Origin: Abelmoschus esculentus
Taxonomy: Eukaryota > Streptophyta > Magnoliopsida > Malvales > Malvaceae
Assembly: GCA_035048815.1 (NCBI GenBank)
Contig: JAUCBN010000037.1
Span: forward strand, 13,234,001-13,298,000
DNA: 64,000 nucleotides
Direction: 5' to 3'
Shown: one piece after another, positions 1 through 10,015 of the stretch
How the letters are laid out: every line of letters starts with the position of its first letter
Position numbering within the stretch: the first letter of the stretch is position 1
The notes under the pieces: generated by a model
Told to the model about the DNA's origin: nothing
What the model saw: only the letters and a program-made list of their open reading frames with translations
Databases searched by the model: none
Translations under genes and position numbers: made by a program

Positions 1-601
1 TGGACAAGTCCTACTTATAATACATTTATGCCATATCTCGTGCTAAAACCGGAGCTTGAATAAAATAACCATGGTGATAGAGCAAGGCATCAAAACCTAG
101 GAACATGGTGATCACATGACCTAATAAATTATAGGGTAAATTATATAAATGGTTCACCGATTATACTTTAATTATTTTTTATGTCTTTCCACTATTATAA
201 ATTACAAATTAGTCGCATGATTTAAAAATTATAACAAATTTGTCCAATATCGTTAAAAAATTCATGATTAATGACGTGACAATTAATATAAATATATAAT
301 TAACCTTCAAATTCTATACTTATTTTAATTTGACCATAATTCTAAAAAAATAACTCATATAATTTTAATAATTTTTTAATTTAGTCACATTTCACCCAAG
401 AACCAACAATCAACCATTCTTTTCTGCACCAAGAACAAGCATTCATTCTCCAAAAAGAAAGAAAAGTATTCTTTTTCACTTTCATAGGAAGGTCATAGCA
501 TGTAGGTGGTGAAATGGAAGCCTTCTTCGTTTGTTTGTTCTTTGTCTTTGCTTTTTAATAATCTTCTTAGCTTTCTGTTGTTGTTTTTATTTGGAGAGAC
601 T
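1..601. other. AT-rich upstream flank of the PP1 remnant
   Basis: No coding similarity is visible. The stretch is AT-rich and lies directly upstream of the phosphatase exon, so it may hold its old promoter and 5' UTR. A TATA-like string (TATATAAAT) at 142-150 is far from the ATG and cannot be assigned. An in-frame ATG at 506 would add 32 residues to the phosphatase; they form a hydrophobic string unlike PP1, so that start is not preferred. Confidence 0.4.
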
Positions 602-776
602 ATGGACAAAAGGGTTCTTGATGGTATAATCAATAGATTACTTGATGTTAGAGAGAAACCAGGGAAGCAAGTCCAACTTTCTGAATCCAAAATAAGACAG
701 CTTTGTCTTGGTTCTAAAGATGTCTTCTTGAAGCAGCCCATTTTCTTACACCTTGAAGCTCCCATTAGCTTCTGTG
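602..776 (+). pseudogene. PP1-type Ser/Thr phosphatase, exon 1
   Basis: Seen: an ATG at 602 opens 58 codons with the N-terminal helices of type-1 protein phosphatase catalytic subunits (VLDGIINRLLDV, then the VQLSESKIRQLC and FLKQPIFLHLEAP blocks). The exon ends in phase 1 after Phe-Cys-G at 776, followed by an intron donor GTATC. The split glycine is completed by exon 2 at 3531. In intact plant PP1 (TOPP) enzymes this region packs against the metallophosphatase core, and catalysis needs the later GDIHG, GDYVDRG and GNHE motifs. Only GDIHG is present here. The intron holds the TRIM-like element 782-3178. The gene is therefore a 5' remnant unless the missing exons lie elsewhere. Confidence 0.85.
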
Positions 777-781
777 GTATC

Positions 782-1004
782 TGTAAGAGCTCAAACTAAA
801 TAACAAGAATTTTAATTGAGGAAGGAGATAGAATAGAACATAGATAAGAAAAGAATAGAATTTTTAGAGAAGGAAAAAGAAGAAAGGAGGAAGACCAGAA
901 ACTTTTCTCAATTCATCGTTAGTGAAAATACAACACAATAAGGGTTTTTATCCTAAAAAACGAAACGACGTAGTTTTACTCAAATATAAAATAGGACCGT
1001 TACA
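782..1004 (-). repeat. 3' LTR of the TRIM-like element
   Basis: It starts TGTAAGAGCTC and ends CCGTTACA on the plus strand and matches 2956-3178 with few substitutions over equal length. It is the 3' LTR because the primer-binding-like site is next to the other copy. Confidence 0.88.
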
Positions 1005-1038
1005 AATCTCCCTACTCGAATTAATTCTTGTCCTCAAG
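1005..1038 (-). other. Polypurine tract and upstream stem-loop of the TRIM
   Basis: On the minus strand the LTR is preceded by GAGTAGGGAGATT (1005-1017). Slightly upstream is CTTG-AGGA-CAAG (1027-1038), a stem with the same AGGA loop seen before the polypurine tracts of the Athila-like elements in this window. The stem extends to 7 bp with one G-U pair. Confidence 0.65.
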
Positions 1039-1440
1039 GATTGAATAAGATCTTTCTCTTCTTCCAATGATTAGACCAAACGTGTCCCCATGCTCTCTTA
1101 GCTTTAATGGAAGAATACGAAGTATGAATCGACAATAGTTCTTCCATGTCGACAAAAATCGAAAACCAATTATGAGTCAACTGCAAGATTTTCATGTCGA
1201 CGCATGCAAACTTAAAACCTCCGGATCAAAAAGCATCCTAACTGGTTTCTCAGGATCAATGTTAACTACCTCAGCAACGAATAACCATCCATAAATTGAT
1301 ACCTCGTTGTTAATACTCTCTTTGTTGACATGTCGACTATGTGACACAAATTTCTCCGATGCTTGGTAGTAAGGTAAACTAGCTCCTGCACTTGTAAGCT
1401 TTTTCAGATACTCCAACTCCCCACAAGTATGCCTAGGAAC

Positions 1441-2169
1441 CTTTCTTATTGCATCGAGTTCATATAGGAGAACCTGGTAGAATTGGCCTTCACTTACATC
1501 ATTTTTGTAGAAGATACTCTTCAGCGGCTTTTGTCCAATGACCTTTCTAAATGCAAGTAAGAACTCCTTAATCAAGCCTCTAACAATTGTTTTTCGTTGT
1601 AGATTCTGCCAGGTCCTGAATAGATCTTGAATAAGTTCTTGGCTATAAGGCTGAGCAGATAATAGGCCATCATATTTTATTACTTTTGGCCAATTTTTTG
1701 AGACCACCACAACAGCTATCGACGGACTACGATCCTCTTTAAACTTTGGATGAGTTTCAACAACTCCAAATATTACGATTGGGATGTCACTAACCAAAAG
1801 AATTCTCTAACTTAAAGCATCTAAGAGCATAATATTTCTTCCTCCCATCTTGACATTTATTTTAAGTTACATATTTGTCAAATAATGTCCACTACCCTTG
1901 AAGATGTGCTTTGTGAGGCTAAATTACGAAATCAAATCCAAATCAGTTTCACAAATTCCTTAAAGATCACCATATAATGAACCATTATTGTCCGAAAGAA
2001 TAACAATAAGTAATTCTAGTTCTTTTCTTTCAAGTCTGTTTGCAACAGCATGATATACATATTTCAATGCCTTCTTAATTTGATCTGGTCTTGTTGAATA
2101 TACAAGAGTTATCGGATCCCAATTGAATTTCATTCCAAATATTTGACACATATGAACTAACTCCTGACA
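1441..2169 (-). pseudogene. Captured Argonaute MID-PIWI fragment (AGO1-like)
   Basis: About 240 residues align by eye with plant AGO1-clade proteins: the MID block ending LLIVILSDNNGSLYGDL, the GICETDL and LTKHIFK segments, LKINVKMGGRN, then PIWI from SDIPIVIFG to VSEGQFYQVLLYELDAIRK. Argonautes bind small RNAs and slice targets with an Asp-Glu-Asp-His tetrad. Here the first Asp (FGADVTHP in AGO1) is Val (FGVVETHP), Glu of QELIQDLF is kept, and the second Asp (FYRDGV) is Asn (FYKNDV). The final His is beyond the fragment. Four in-frame stops interrupt it. A slicer-dead, 5'-phosphate-pocket-containing fragment is the most that could have been made. Confidence 0.88.
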
Positions 2170-2633
2170 AAAATCATGTGAAATGCTCTCTTGAATTGTA
2201 GTAGTCGATTGTTCAAAGAAATCCTGAATATGTTCAACGGTATTCGCAAGAACATTATCCTTCAACGATTCAGGCAGACACTTAAATGAAGCATCCAAGC
2301 CCTCTGTCTTCACTACTACAATCGACAGAGACGACAATCGTGTAGAATGCTCTACTGAAGATAAAGCTACTGAAGAACTCAACTCTCCATAAGATTCTAG
2401 TGATTCATCCTCTATTGTCACTTATCTATCTTTAACGGTAATATCTTTAACATCATATTTTTTTAAAACCATTTTATCAAACATTTGGGCTTCACATGGT
2501 TTTGCAAAATCAACTACCAAGGATGAGTCATCCGATTTCTTACCCCTTTGATCAAACAATTGAACTTCACTTGAGTCTACTTCTGTCGATACTTGTTCCG
2601 ACTCAATGAAATTTGTTGCATCTGTATCATTAT

Positions 2634-2865
2634 AGAACTGAATATCCAGTTGACAACATCCATCATAAACATTACGACCTTAAAGAGAAGATCTAGACTC
2701 GATTGCATTCCGAAGTTCTTGATATTTGATCAAAAATTGACAACAATCTGATTTTTGGAGGTGAATAATTTTTTCCAACGATCCATAAGGTGAGAAAACT
2801 TGATGCATCACCTCTTGAGTAATAGGATAAATCATATGGTGGATTGTAACTCGGAGGATTCGATT
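2634..2865 (-). pseudogene. Captured PTB-family RRM fragment
   Basis: The translation matches the second RRM of plant polypyrimidine tract-binding proteins: VTIHHMIYPIT, then HQVFSPYGSLEKI, then after an in-frame stop GRNVYDGCCQLDIQF. PTB proteins bind CU-rich RNA and regulate splicing and translation. The RNP-like strand and the conserved 'NVYDGCCQLDIQFS' type ending are both recognisable. Roughly 77 residues are kept, less than a full RRM plus linker. The fragment lies first in the element, just after the primer-binding-like site. Confidence 0.8.
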
Positions 2866-2940
2866 GTCCAAATAACTATCAAGCAATGTTTGTAGTTCTG
2901 ACAAAAACAACTGGTAACCTTCTTCCATGGCCAAGAACGT

Positions 2941-2953
2941 GACTCTGGATACC
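2941..2953 (-). other. Probable tRNA-iMet primer-binding site (degenerate)
   Basis: Two bases inside the 5' LTR end, the minus strand reads GGTATCCAGAGTC, close to the common plant site TGGTATCAGAGC with one extra base. It fixes the element's orientation. Confidence 0.55.
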
Positions 2954-2955
2954 TT

Positions 2956-3178
2956 TGTAAGAGCTCAAACTAAATAACAAGAATTTTAATTGAGGAAGCA
3001 GATAGAATAGAGCATAGATAAGAGAAGAATAGAATTTTTAAAGAAGGAAATAGAAGAAAGGAGGAAGATCGAAAACTTTTCTCAATTCATCGATAGTGAA
3101 AATACAACACAGTAAGGGTTTTTATCCTAAAAAACGAAACGACGTAGTTTTACTCAAATATAAAATAAGGCCGTTACA
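2956..3178 (-). repeat. 5' LTR of the TRIM-like element
   Basis: It is 223 bp, TG...CA ended, and pairs with 782-1004. A handful of substitutions between the two copies indicates an insertion that is not very recent. Confidence 0.88.
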
Positions 3179-3530
3179 ATATCTTCTTTTCCTTTATTTT
3201 AAAGTTTGATTCTTTTTGAAGTGGTTTGCTTCAAGTTTATGTATTTGAACTTGGAAAGTACTTGCTTTTGGTGTGTCTTGTGACACTTATTGTGTGTTGT
3301 CACCAAAAATGTTCTAAATTTAACACCCTATGACCTGTTTGTTGAAGTTACTGACTGATGTTTATGTTCATAAATACAACATATGAGCTTCAATCCTAAA
3401 CTGACAATTTTTTGTACTTGTAGTTCATAAGTTATTATTGTTTCTAAATTCAGACATTCTAGGATGAAATGAACCATGTTGTTCTTTTAAATCCTAACTA
3501 TTAAAATGGTGTATGTCTCTCACGAACCAG

Positions 3531-3571
3531 GAGACATTCATGGCCAGTACTCCGATCTCCTAAGGTTGTTC
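3531..3571 (+). pseudogene. PP1 phosphatase, truncated exon 2
   Basis: After an acceptor AG at 3529-3530 the frame started in exon 1 continues as GDIHGQYSDLLRLF, which includes the first metal-binding motif (Asp and His of GDIH). From 3572 the similarity stops abruptly: the expected EYGGFPPE block is replaced by unrelated AT-rich sequence with stop codons. This looks like a breakpoint, not an intron, because no GT donor sits at the junction. No later PP1 motif is visible in the rest of the window. Confidence 0.82.
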
Positions 3572-4199
3572 AAAAATTGTAGTTTGTCCGTACTAATAAA
3601 GGAGGAACTGTATCGATATGATATATCACGTACCGTTAACCTTTTTATAATCCCTTTACAGTGATTTTATATTGGCTAATCTACATTTCGCTATAGGCTT
3701 AACCATACCGATACGTTTAGGAGTATACTGATATCCCTTATGAGTGTACCCTTGTGTAATTTATCCTCAAACAACTCTTTCTGAAAGACTGATACCATCC
3801 TCTCGCGTATTGGTATCGACAATATCATATTTCTTGAAATTTATCCCCAATGACTTTAATTGATCCCCAATGATCATCAACGGTTAGAATCTTAATTAAA
3901 AGTATAAAATGACCCTTCAAGCACCTGGAATAATTAATATTCGTCAAGTCAATATCATCACAATAATCGTAAAAGTCAATGAAATTAGACTTAAATCTCG
4001 ATCAAACATTCAATTAAACGGTATTCATAACGCAACCAATTGATAAGTCACCATTCTTCAATGGTAAACATTATACCTACTGAAAAAATAGAATGATTTA
4101 CTTCATCAAAACCATCAATTAACATTTTTGAGATGTTGTTAAAGAATGACTATGTCACAACGAGAAAGACCTAATTAGAGTTGGATGAAATGAAAAAAT
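3572..4199. other. Unidentified repeat relic downstream of the PP1 break
   Basis: There is no coding frame. The stretch contains several TATCGATA/GGTATCG-like words (for example 3611-3618), the same kind found in the chromovirus LTR at 6425-6780, so it is probably old transposon sequence that truncated the phosphatase. Confidence 0.4.
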
Positions 4200-4979
4200 G
4201 AAGTTAAATTTGAGGCATTGCACATTCTATTTTGTGCACTTGACCTAAATGAGTATACAAAGGTTTCTATTTGTGAGAGTGTCAAGAAAGTTTAAGACAA
4301 AATTGAAGTGACCTATGAAAGAGCGAACGAGGTGAGGGAGCTAAGGATCAATTTATTCAACTACAACTATGAAAACTTCAACATAAGTTCGAAAGAAGAC
4401 ATCAAGAACATGTTAAACCGACTCTCCATCATTGTCAATAAACTCAAAAAATTCGAAAAAGAGATTCTATAAGAAAAACTCGTGAGAAATTTAATTTATT
4501 TATTTCACGAATCATAAGAGTTCAAGAAGACTAAAACCACACACACAAAAAAACTAAAGAAACTTATCCGTTTATTTTTCACGAGTTGATATCAGAAGCG
4601 AGAATAAGATTAAGAGCAATAAATCAAAGATCTAAACATTGCTGCTCTTCAATACACTATAATTTTTTAAAAGATTCAAGTGGGTAGAAAAATAAAAGTG
4701 AAGATATAGTTCATCTTTTCAAGAAATTTTATTTGATTTATGAAGAAAAAAATGGAAGAATCAAAGCATGAATCAAAGGACAAGATGAAAGATTCATTTA
4801 AATGCTTTGAATGCAATAAGTAATGGAACACCAAATATGATTGCTCTCATTTCAACAAGAAAGGATCATCTTTAAAAAAGGCATGTATGACAAGATAGAG
4901 TGATGATGAAGAAGACTCCAAGATAACCCACCTATGTCTTATGGCCCTCTAAGAGAGTGAGATAACTTATCTCATATAG
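4200..4979 (+). pseudogene. Degenerate Ty1/copia gag (UBN2 type)
   Basis: One frame, with many stops, reads like a plant copia gag: FEALHILFCALDLNEY, then VKKV-DKIEVTYERANEVRELRINLF, a coiled-coil-like NMLNRLSIIVNKLKKFEKEI, and late in the frame a zinc-knuckle remnant CFECNK...KYDC in which the His position is Asn. It ends with the acidic SDDEED block and LCLMAL, which in intact copies precede the protease. No LTRs or pol are visible nearby. It is an old fragment. Confidence 0.72.
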
Positions 4980-6005
4980 TTTAAATTCTTAATATTTTGA
5001 TAAGTTTTTTTTAAATTCAAAGTTTAATTTTAAAAAAATGATTTTAAAATTAAAAATAAAAAATGATTTTTATTTAAAAATCAATTTTGAGTTTGAAACG
5101 AAAATAAATATTTTGAACTAAAAGTTTTAAATTTATAAAATTTACTTCAAAATGTAGAAAAAATTATTAAAAAGAGTTGAATGATCTAAAGGAAAAAACT
5201 TTAATTTCCAAGAAATTTAAAAAGATAAATTATTTTAAAAAATCAACCTTTTATCAAAGATAATAAATTCCCTAAGATTTATAAAAGAAAAACTTGTAAA
5301 ATCTATTTTGGTATTTAAGGGACTTATTTTTTTTAAAGAAAAATGATAGTATTAAAAAATGAATTCCTAAAATTAATAAAATTTTTTAGACTAATGAAAA
5401 AGGATCTAAAGTAATCTGGATACAAAATTTACTTAATTATCTTGATGTGAGATGGAGCAGTGAACAACAATGTGATGAATTTTGGAGGCTCTACACAAAC
5501 AAAGAATAACACGTGAAAAAACAAGCTTTAAATCTTACTTTTGGTTTGAGGGGTAAATTTAAAATTGGATTTCTTTTTGTTTTTATTTTATTTATTTATT
5601 TTTATTTTTTTAACCATGAATTGTTGAACTAATTATTTGATTATGACAACATTGCTTCATCTCGATTATAAAAAGAGAATCAAGTAATATTTAGTATCCA
5701 CATTACTTGGTATCCTTTGTATTAGTCTAAAAAAACATGAATCGTTGAATTTGTCATTAGATTAATATTTTCGTAAAGAAAAACCATTTTTATGAAAAAT
5801 ATTTTGTAAAATGATTTTTTTACTCTCTATTGTTATTCAATCTTTAAATTCATTTCAAACTTAATTTTAAATTATTTTTGATATAACAAAAAAGAAAGAA
5901 TGGATTGAAAAATTAATTTTTAGAAGAAAAAAAATAAGTTTTCAATATTTCTGAAAAATATTACATTTTTTAAAATTTATTTTATTAAGGGGAATGATAA
6001 AAAAC
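4980..6005. other. AT-rich spacer, nothing recognised
   Basis: There are long A/T runs and no coding, RNA gene or terminal repeat that I can support. It ends at the outer edge of the chromovirus LTR. Confidence 0.5.
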
Positions 6006-8226
6006 TGTAATCCTCTCAACCCGGTCTAAACAAAATCCGAATCAAACGAGCTACACAGGAAATATCGAGACTAATTTGGAGACTCGTCCCGATAAATGAT
6101 CCTTATTTTTTTTAAAAAAAAACTTGTCTAGATGCTTTATTTTAGTACTACATGTTCATGCACTGATTGAGTTCAATTACAGCGGAAACGAAAATGAAAC
6201 GAGTCCTAATTCGATCGAACATGATTTAGGGACCAAAATGTAGTTTTTTAGAAATTCAGAGACCTATTGTGAAATTAATGTTACCAACCTTTAATTAAAT
6301 TCATTACATGTTTGCATTTTAAATTTAGGTCCTAAATAAGGTCTACAACTCATTTAATTGCATTCACAAGTTTTAGGGATTAAAACATAAAGAATCTAAA
6401 CTTATTTTTCAGCCTTTAACTAACTTAACGACTACGAATAACGATACCCCTTGGTCCCGTTTTAATATCATTTGCCTTTGTTAACAATGGTACCAGAACA
6501 CCGATCAAGCATATCGATACTCGGGCTATTTCTCGCTTGATGCCCTGTGCAACAAGCCCACGTTTCGATACAACTAAGACCATGTTCCAATATGATTCAA
6601 CACTGCCAAAATTGGTATCGAAACCCCGACCAAGCATATCGATACGCTTTCTTGAATTCAAGTTGTCGTTTCGAAAAGCGTTCATGTGGTATCGGTACTG
6701 AGGCTAAATTTTCCAGATTTCCCTTGCGTTCAAGCCTATGTTTCGATACCCTATGAAGCCGTTCGAAAACTATCTGCCCAGAAACTGTAGATTTCCAGAT
6801 TTAACTATCTCAATTGGTTCCAAACACTACCTAAATGCATATATATACCTGAATAGACATTAAGCACATATCATAGTCAACTTACTAGATGCATAACAAC
6901 TTAGATAGCAACAATATAATTCAAACTCCTATAAGCATGCTTAAACATCAAACAATCTCATATTCACACATATGAACAAAAATTAATCAAACTCAATACG
7001 TTTTTATTATAACTAAAAGTATATCAATAGGAAATTCAATTCCACAGTCACAACTAACATAAGTCCAATTACCTCATTGCTCTCAACTACCTATGGTTCA
7101 AACTTAAAAACATACTTGAACTAATAAAAGAAAGGCGCAAATGGCTCTTTGCTCCTTGGCTGCCCTTTCCAACTATTTATCTGCATTGCAAGGAAAAATA
7201 AAGGGTTAAGCACAAGCTTAGTGAGGGAACAAAATTCGTTATAAAAATACATTGCAATGCAACCCATAGTAAACCAATTGCATCACTTTAAAAACATGTC
7301 ATGTTATTTGTAAAATCAAAATAATCATGGATAACAATGCCATCAATAAAATCTAGCAAGTGTTATCAACATGGCTAACAATGCCACCATCAAAATTCAG
7401 TAAAATACCTCTTTGAATTCACAAGCTTTACAAGCAAAAATACAATTCTTACATGCTACTCACCTAGAAAAGCTTATTTAAAAATGTATGTGCTAACATG
7501 AACAATATCAACATCTCATGCAAATTCCTTATGCCATATAAAAGTCATAATACATGCTTTTAAGTATATTGGCAATTATGATTCGATTATGCTCACCTCT
7601 AATCGTTGGGATATACGGACACTCGTTGGTTACCCCAACGAGAAGCATGATGGGATCACCTACAAACATGCTTGTCTCACCTTAGTATCCGGGATAGCTC
7701 ACCCCATAGCCTGAATGTGATAGGCTTATCTCTACCACACAACATTAGGCTCACCCCATAATGCAACACTAAGGAATTTTGTCTCATTTACGAATTTTGT
7801 ATAGTATAGTACACTCTAGACCGTATTGATCGATCAACATATCCCTCTTAACACATCACTTAATTAGCCAATATTAAATCAAAACCAATGCTCAAATCAC
7901 ATGTTCAAAACATTATATTAACCACATACATCCCACTATCTCGTGTATCAATTGCATAAACTGGTAAAATCAATTTTCTCATGTTTTCAAAATAAAACTA
8001 TGGGAGCATCACATGCATACAAAACCTTTTTAAAAATATATCATGAGCATTGAAACACAAGCTTAAACACATGCAAAACATGATATGAGCATGACATATA
8101 ACATAGTAAAACACGACATAATATGGAACCTTTAAGAAAGCAAATCAACTTAAACTTACTTCCTACTGTATGGAGGTTTCTTACACCTTCCACTCCCAAA
8201 CCTTTGAAACGTAAGTAAAACATTGC
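6006..8226 (-). repeat. Chromovirus 3' LTR, terminal part
   Basis: On the plus strand it begins TGTAATCCTCTCAACCCGG, the complement of an LTR end. Together with 60060-60636, about 61885-61981 and 63392-63705 it rebuilds an LTR of about 3.2 kb belonging to the pol at the right edge. Joining the pieces is inferred from the ATTGC (8222-8226) and ACTGC (60060-60064) duplication around the S2 insertion. Recurrent GGTATCGATACC-like words occupy 6511-6750. Confidence 0.6.
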
Positions 8227-9186
8227 TGATGAGTGCTTAAAATAGTTATTATTTTGTGCTTAATTACTCCTTGGTTTGATGAATATGTTAATGATCTTGC
8301 TGTTTTTTGTGCAGGATTCTGAATCTAGAAAATATACTTAAATAGCCGATTTTTGAAGTTTTTTTTATTTTTTGGATCGAGTCTGAATTCGTGGGCTCGA
8401 CTTTGGGCTTGAAATCTGACGCGACATTTCGTCAGCAACTTCTAGAAAATGACGTCAGCAGGCGCGTGATAACTTATCAACATTCTAGAAAGCTTATCAG
8501 TCGCGTTTTGAACTTCAAATTAGGATTTATCTCTTTGTAATTTGAATTTAAATATTTTTATATTTATCTAGGATTTATCTCTTATTTTTAAGGTTTGTAA
8601 AAGGCTATAAATACCCACCTTTGGTAAGTCTAGAACTCATCTTTTGATTCATCTTTTAATCCTAGAGTTTTCTTTCATCTTTTATTTTCTTTCTTTATTT
8701 TTTCGTGCTTTTATTTTTTTACTTTATTTTTATGTCGAGCATAATTCTTTCCATAATTATGCTCGGCTAAATTTTTATTAGCCAAGGGCTTAAACGATGA
8801 CTCGATCCAAACGTGAGGATTGAAAAAGTACATCATCAACCTCGTCTTTTTATTTCTTTAAGTTTTCTTTTAAACTTATTTTTAAATCAAATTGATTTCA
8901 AAACTAAAGATCGACTTTGGTGAAGATTTTGATTTGATCATTTATGTGGGAGGAAGGATCGGCTATTGAAGAAAATTCGACTTACTGGGAACACATTAGC
9001 AAATTGTTTGCTAAGGCGAAAAACTACGATTGAATCAAGTTATTATTGAAATAACTTAATCCAAGTCGGTCTTGAGATTTAAAAATGACTTTTCTACAAA
9101 CATTGAGTTGGTGGATTAATCCATGAAACCAATATCAAAGATAGATTTGGGTATTCGGTTTAGAAATTTTGCTTCAAGGATAGAAC
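8227..9186 (+). repeat. Solo LTR S2, left part
   Basis: It starts TGATGAGTGCTTAAAATAG and is collinear with 61982-63051 (S1). It has a TATA box TATAAATA at 8606-8613. It is interrupted at 9186 by element A and resumes at 59712. Confidence 0.8.
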
Positions 9187-10015
9187 TGATAAGTCCTCAA
9201 AAGACTATCACTTTTATACCTTTCATGGAGAATAATTACTTAATCTACACCTACTTGGACTGATGCATAAGCCTAATGTGTGATATTTGCATACAGTGCA
9301 TTCATGACATATAAGGATGATATTTATAGAAAATATAAGCTTTAATGCATCTTTGTGTGTTTGTAGGTAAACTTGGACCCTGATAGAACCAGCCACAGAT
9401 AAGAGCTTCTACTGATGGAAGCTAAGCAGACTCAAAGCCAAACCTCCACCGGGGCAACAGATGCATCCTGCCAAGGCGGGGAATTTCCTGAGACCAAAAG
9501 TCAAAGTGGTGATCGATTTGAAGAGCAAAAAAAGCTGGATTTTTCTAGACACTTTGTAGAGCAATTGGAGTTCGAGAAGATGGTGTAAAGATGGAAAGTA
9601 CCAAATTAAGAGATTTACCTTTTCAAGGAAGGAAACGTCCAAAACTCACTAAACTTCTTCTCCAAGGCTGATGTTGCCCTAGTTTTAGCCTATATAAAGG
9701 AGGTGCCGTCCAAGGAAAAGAGAGGAGAGTTCACAATAGAATCTAATGTTTTCTTTGATTTTCATTATGTTCTAAATTCTTTTAGGGTTTAGGTGAAAGT
9801 TGTCGAGTATTTGTGAGAGGATATTGATTTTTGTTTTCTTGTTTCATGCAATAAAATATTAAGGTTTGCTTATTCTTTTCCATTCATTGTTTTTGCATTC
9901 AAGCTCGGGAGAGAAGTTTGTGAGAGATCTATTTATCTAGCATCGGGAGAGTTAGATTCAAGAAAGGAATAAGTACGGTATTTTTCTGGCTGAAAAATAC
10001 TAACTCGGCCTAGGA
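9187..10015 (+). repeat. 5' LTR of element A, truncated
   Basis: It matches 58341 onward up to the CTCGGCCTAGG block and then passes directly into gag at about 10015. It has a TATA box TATATAAA at 9691-9698. The U5 end, primer-binding site and gag start are deleted. Confidence 0.85.

Larger units (their letters stand above)
1192..2928 (-). pseudogene. Chimeric PTB-Argonaute frame inside the TRIM
   Basis: From an ATG at 2928 to the TGA at 1192-1194 a single minus-strand reading frame runs about 579 codons without any frameshift, broken only by six internal stops. Its order is: short leader; PTB-type RRM (2634-2865); unrecognised acidic and serine-rich spacer (2170-2633); Argonaute MID and start of PIWI (1441-2169); unrecognised tail (1192-1440). 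The common frame suggests the ancestor encoded one fusion protein (inference). There is no sign of introns in the captured parts, as expected if mRNAs were captured during reverse transcription. The first stop and one later stop replace expected Gln codons (CAA to TAA). Confidence 0.8.
782..3178 (-). mobile_element. TRIM-like LTR retrotransposon carrying captured host genes
   Basis: Seen: two 223-bp near-identical direct repeats (782-1004 and 2956-3178) with TG...CA ends, flanked by GTATC (777-781) and ATATC (3179-3183), a 4-of-5 target duplication. Read on the minus strand, the 5' LTR is followed by a primer-binding-like stretch resembling the initiator-Met tRNA complement, and the 3' LTR is preceded by a polypurine tract. 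The 1.95-kb interior has no gag, protease, RT or integrase; it holds a chimeric host-derived frame. It must have been mobilised by another element's proteins (inference). It sits in intron 1 of the PP1 remnant, with the target duplication overlapping the splice donor. Confidence 0.85.

Noticed and set aside
506..601. Upstream ATG extension of the PP1 frame
   Set aside because: The added residues are a hydrophobic string unlike any PP1 N-terminus; ATG 602 fits the family.
6425..6756. Overlapping short frames on both strands
   Set aside because: They fall in the chromovirus LTR and consist largely of repeated TATCGATA words.
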